Positions 5,783 through 7,237 of a stretch of DNA of 7,237 nt are shown here, piece by piece (within the stretch, counting starts at the first letter, position 1; each line of letters opens with the position of its first letter). Location: contig JAVBYB010000344.1 of the NCBI GenBank assembly GCA_030824255.1, positions 1-7,237 of the forward strand, read 5' to 3'. The translations under genes and the position numbers were made by a program. This DNA is from a bacterium (GTDB lineage Bacteria; Pseudomonadota; Alphaproteobacteria; Caulobacterales; Hyphomonadaceae). The notes below the pieces were generated by a model. That model did no database searches, was not told the origin of the DNA, and worked only from the letters and a program-made list of their open reading frames with translations.

Positions 5783-6670
5783 CTAGAAGCTGATTTCCTT
5801 GCCTTCGAGGCCCGGCAGCTTGAGGACGATCAGCAAGTCGCGGATTTCCTGGCGGGCGGCGACGTGGCTCATCGTGAAGGTGACGCCGGAGCCGGAATCC
5901 ATCAGATCGAGCAGGGACAGGCCCATCGGGAAAAGTTCGCGGTAGATCACGCGCTCGCTGAGGCCCGGCGAGATGCGGAAGCCGATGCGGCGGGAGAGGT
6001 TTTCCAGCGCTTCGCCGACGCGCTGCTTGTTGCGGGCGTCTAGCGGGGACATGCGGTTACGCATGACGATCCAGTCGATCGGCTTGCGGCTGGTCTGCGC
6101 CTTCTGTTTCCGGCACTCCCAGACGAGTTCGGCGTAGAAGCTGGGGCGCGCGACTTCGAGCGTCTGCGGGTCGACGTCGCCCAGCAGATCGAAGTCCACA
6201 AAGCTGTCGTTCAGCGGCGTGATGAGCGTATCGGCGGCGGAATGGGCGGTACGCGACAGGAAGGTGTCACCACCGGGCGCGTCAATGATGATGAAGTTGC
6301 AGCGCTCGGACAGGCGGCGCAGGCTTTCCTCGAAATGAGCGGATTCTTCGGCTTCGGCGGCGTCGAGGTCGCGCGCCTGGCTGGCGTCGATGCGGACCAT
6401 TTCCGGCATGGGCAGCTGGGCGCCGGTGTTGCGGATCCAGCGGGAGCGGTTCTCTAGATAGCGCGCGAGCGAACGCTGGCGCACGTCGAGATCCATGATG
6501 CCGACCGTCATTCCCATGCGCAGCAGGGCCACCGACAGGTGCATCGCAACGGTCGATTTTCCGGCGCCGCCCTTCTCGTTGCCCACGACGATCGTATGGG
6601 CAAGGCGAGAGCGCGCCGGAGCGTCCCGATCAGATGCAGCGTTGGGGGCAGTCATGACAGCTGCGACCAT
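5783..6670 (-). CDS. mipZ: Division plane positioning ATPase MipZ
   Basis: A 295-residue ParA/MinD-superfamily ATPase. In Caulobacter, MipZ binds polar ParB-parS complexes, forms a bipolar gradient as a DNA-bound ATP dimer and blocks FtsZ polymerisation, so the Z-ring forms at midcell. The deviant Walker A motif is KGGAGKST at 33-40 (signature K33, K38). DLDVRQ at 60-65 carries D62, equivalent to the Caulobacter hydrolysis residue D42. IIIDAPGGD at 127-135 is the Walker B region. NDSFVDFDLLGDVDP (154-168), the WIVMRNR segment (200-206) and GLSERVIYRELFP (236-248) are MipZ-specific and separate it from ParA and MinD; there is no MinD-type membrane helix. The start is uncertain: ATG 6670 lies six bases after the upstream stop, and ATG 6655 would remove five residues; neither has a clear Shine-Dalgarno sequence. 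Caulobacter MipZ has a shorter N terminus. Probably cotranscribed with the upstream lipoprotein-like gene; the promoter lies outside the window. Confidence 0.95.
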   Translation of the reverse strand: MVAAVMTAPNAASDRDAPARSRLAHTIVVGNEKGGAGKSTVAMHLSVALLRMGMTVGIMDLDVRQRSLARYLENRSRWIRNTGAQLPMPEMVRIDASQARDLDAAEAEESAHFEESLRRLSERCNFIIIDAPGGDTFLSRTAHSAADTLITPLNDSFVDFDLLGDVDPQTLEVARPSFYAELVWECRKQKAQTSRKPIDWIVMRNRMSPLDARNKQRVGEALENLSRRIGFRISPGLSERVIYRELFPMGLSLLDLMDSGSGVTFTMSHVAARQEIRDLLIVLKLPGLEGKEISF

Positions 6671-6676
6671 GCAAGA

Positions 6677-7237
6677 TTACCAGGCCCGGATCGGAACGAC
6701 TGCGCGGGCCGGGCCGGCCAGTGCAGACAGCTCGACGCAGAGCGCGTCCAGCGCCGCATCGTCCGAAATAGAAATCCGCATGCCCTCGTCCAGCGCGTCA
6801 TAGTCGATGCTGAGCGGCAGGGTGATTTCGGGAATTTCCGTAGCCGCCGCGAAACATCCCAGGGCAACCTGCGAGAGGAGCGCCTTGGTTGCTGCCGGCG
6901 ATATCTCTTCCAGCTCCGAAAGCTCCACCGGGATGAACAGGTCGGCGTGGTCCGGCAAGGGGCCGAGAACATCCAGCGCCTTGCGGAGATTGATGATTTC
7001 AGCCTCGATGACGGCCAGACGCGCCTCCAGGGCAACGACGCGGGCGTCGTCGTCATGGGCGACCGTATCGGCGGCGAGCTGGTCTGCCGGGGGACCGTCC
7101 GAGAAGCGGGGTTCCGGCGGAGCCGACATGGCGGCCGGCGGCGCGAGACGCACACACGCCGCAACCACCAGCGCCGCAAGGCTGGCCCCGAGCAGACGGA
7201 AGGAACTAACGAGGTAATGACGCATGGGCCAAAACAT
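6677..7237 (-). CDS. Uncharacterised lipoprotein-like protein upstream of mipZ
   Basis: I do not recognise a family. The frame gives 186 residues from the ATG at the window edge (7237); it could begin further upstream, or at ATG 7225, which gives a more usual signal peptide starting MRHYLV. A hydrophobic segment follows (about residues 15-27) and ends in a lipobox-like V25-A26-A27-C28, so it is probably a lipoprotein, or otherwise a secreted protein cleaved after an Ala. Then come a Pro/Ala-rich linker (31-50), an acidic stretch, a predicted short coiled coil with heptad-like Leu/Ile/Val spacing (about 64-91), and an acidic, mostly hydrophobic-patterned C-terminal region with C128 and C167. 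It ends six bases before the mipZ ATG, which suggests one operon and possibly translational coupling. A cell-envelope role linked to division is an inference from position only. Confidence 0.7.
   Translation of the reverse strand: MFWPMRHYLVSSFRLLGASLAALVVAACVRLAPPAAMSAPPEPRFSDGPPADQLAADTVAHDDDARVVALEARLAVIEAEIINLRKALDVLGPLPDHADLFIPVELSELEEISPAATKALLSQVALGCFAAATEIPEITLPLSIDYDALDEGMRISISDDAALDALCVELSALAGPARAVVPIRAW

Noticed and set aside
1..7237. A defence island, prophage, transposon, CRISPR array or toxin-antitoxin system
   Set aside because: All main genes are housekeeping or small uncharacterised proteins; there are no transposase or integrase motifs, no regular spaced repeats and no terminal inverted repeats.

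Overview
This window looks like ordinary chromosomal core sequence from a GC-rich alphaproteobacterium. The clearest pointer is a full-length MipZ, the ParA-family division-site regulator known from Caulobacterales, Rhodobacterales and Rhizobiales. A ClpS-ClpA pair and an S11 D-Ala-D-Ala carboxypeptidase fit the same group. A Caulobacter/Hyphomonas-like relative is my best guess, by inference from protein resemblance remembered rather than searched. I see no mobile element, CRISPR array, tRNA, rRNA or phage signature.

Layout: (1) 3-176 (+), the C-terminal end of a NUDIX hydrolase. (2) 281-877 (+), a small lipoprotein resembling DUF1176. (3) 1028-3674 (-), the two-gene unit clpS-clpA, closed by a very clear intrinsic terminator at 973-1007. 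(4) 3675-4092, a 418-base intergenic region between divergent clpS and the carboxypeptidase gene; it is rich in inverted repeats and has candidate regulatory sites but no convincing gene. (5) 4093-5325 (+), an exported penicillin-binding D-Ala-D-Ala carboxypeptidase with an acidic C-terminal tail in place of a recognisable anchoring domain. (6) 5358-5702 (-), a small basic-tailed protein of unknown function. (7) 5783-6670 (-), mipZ, immediately preceded on its strand by (8) 6677-7237 (-), an uncharacterised lipoprotein-like protein with a short coiled coil, probably in the same operon.

How the genes work together: ClpS delivers N-degron substrates to ClpA, which unfolds them for ClpP (not in this window). 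MipZ forms gradients from the ParB-bound poles and restricts FtsZ assembly to midcell. The carboxypeptidase trims peptidoglycan pentapeptides in the periplasm. The division and cell-wall genes are neighbours but lie on different strands and are not one operon.

I did not find a convincing new multi-gene system. The items most worth a second look are the lipoprotein-like gene joined to mipZ, the structured clpS/carboxypeptidase intergenic region, the acidic tail of the carboxypeptidase, and the small basic-tailed protein.
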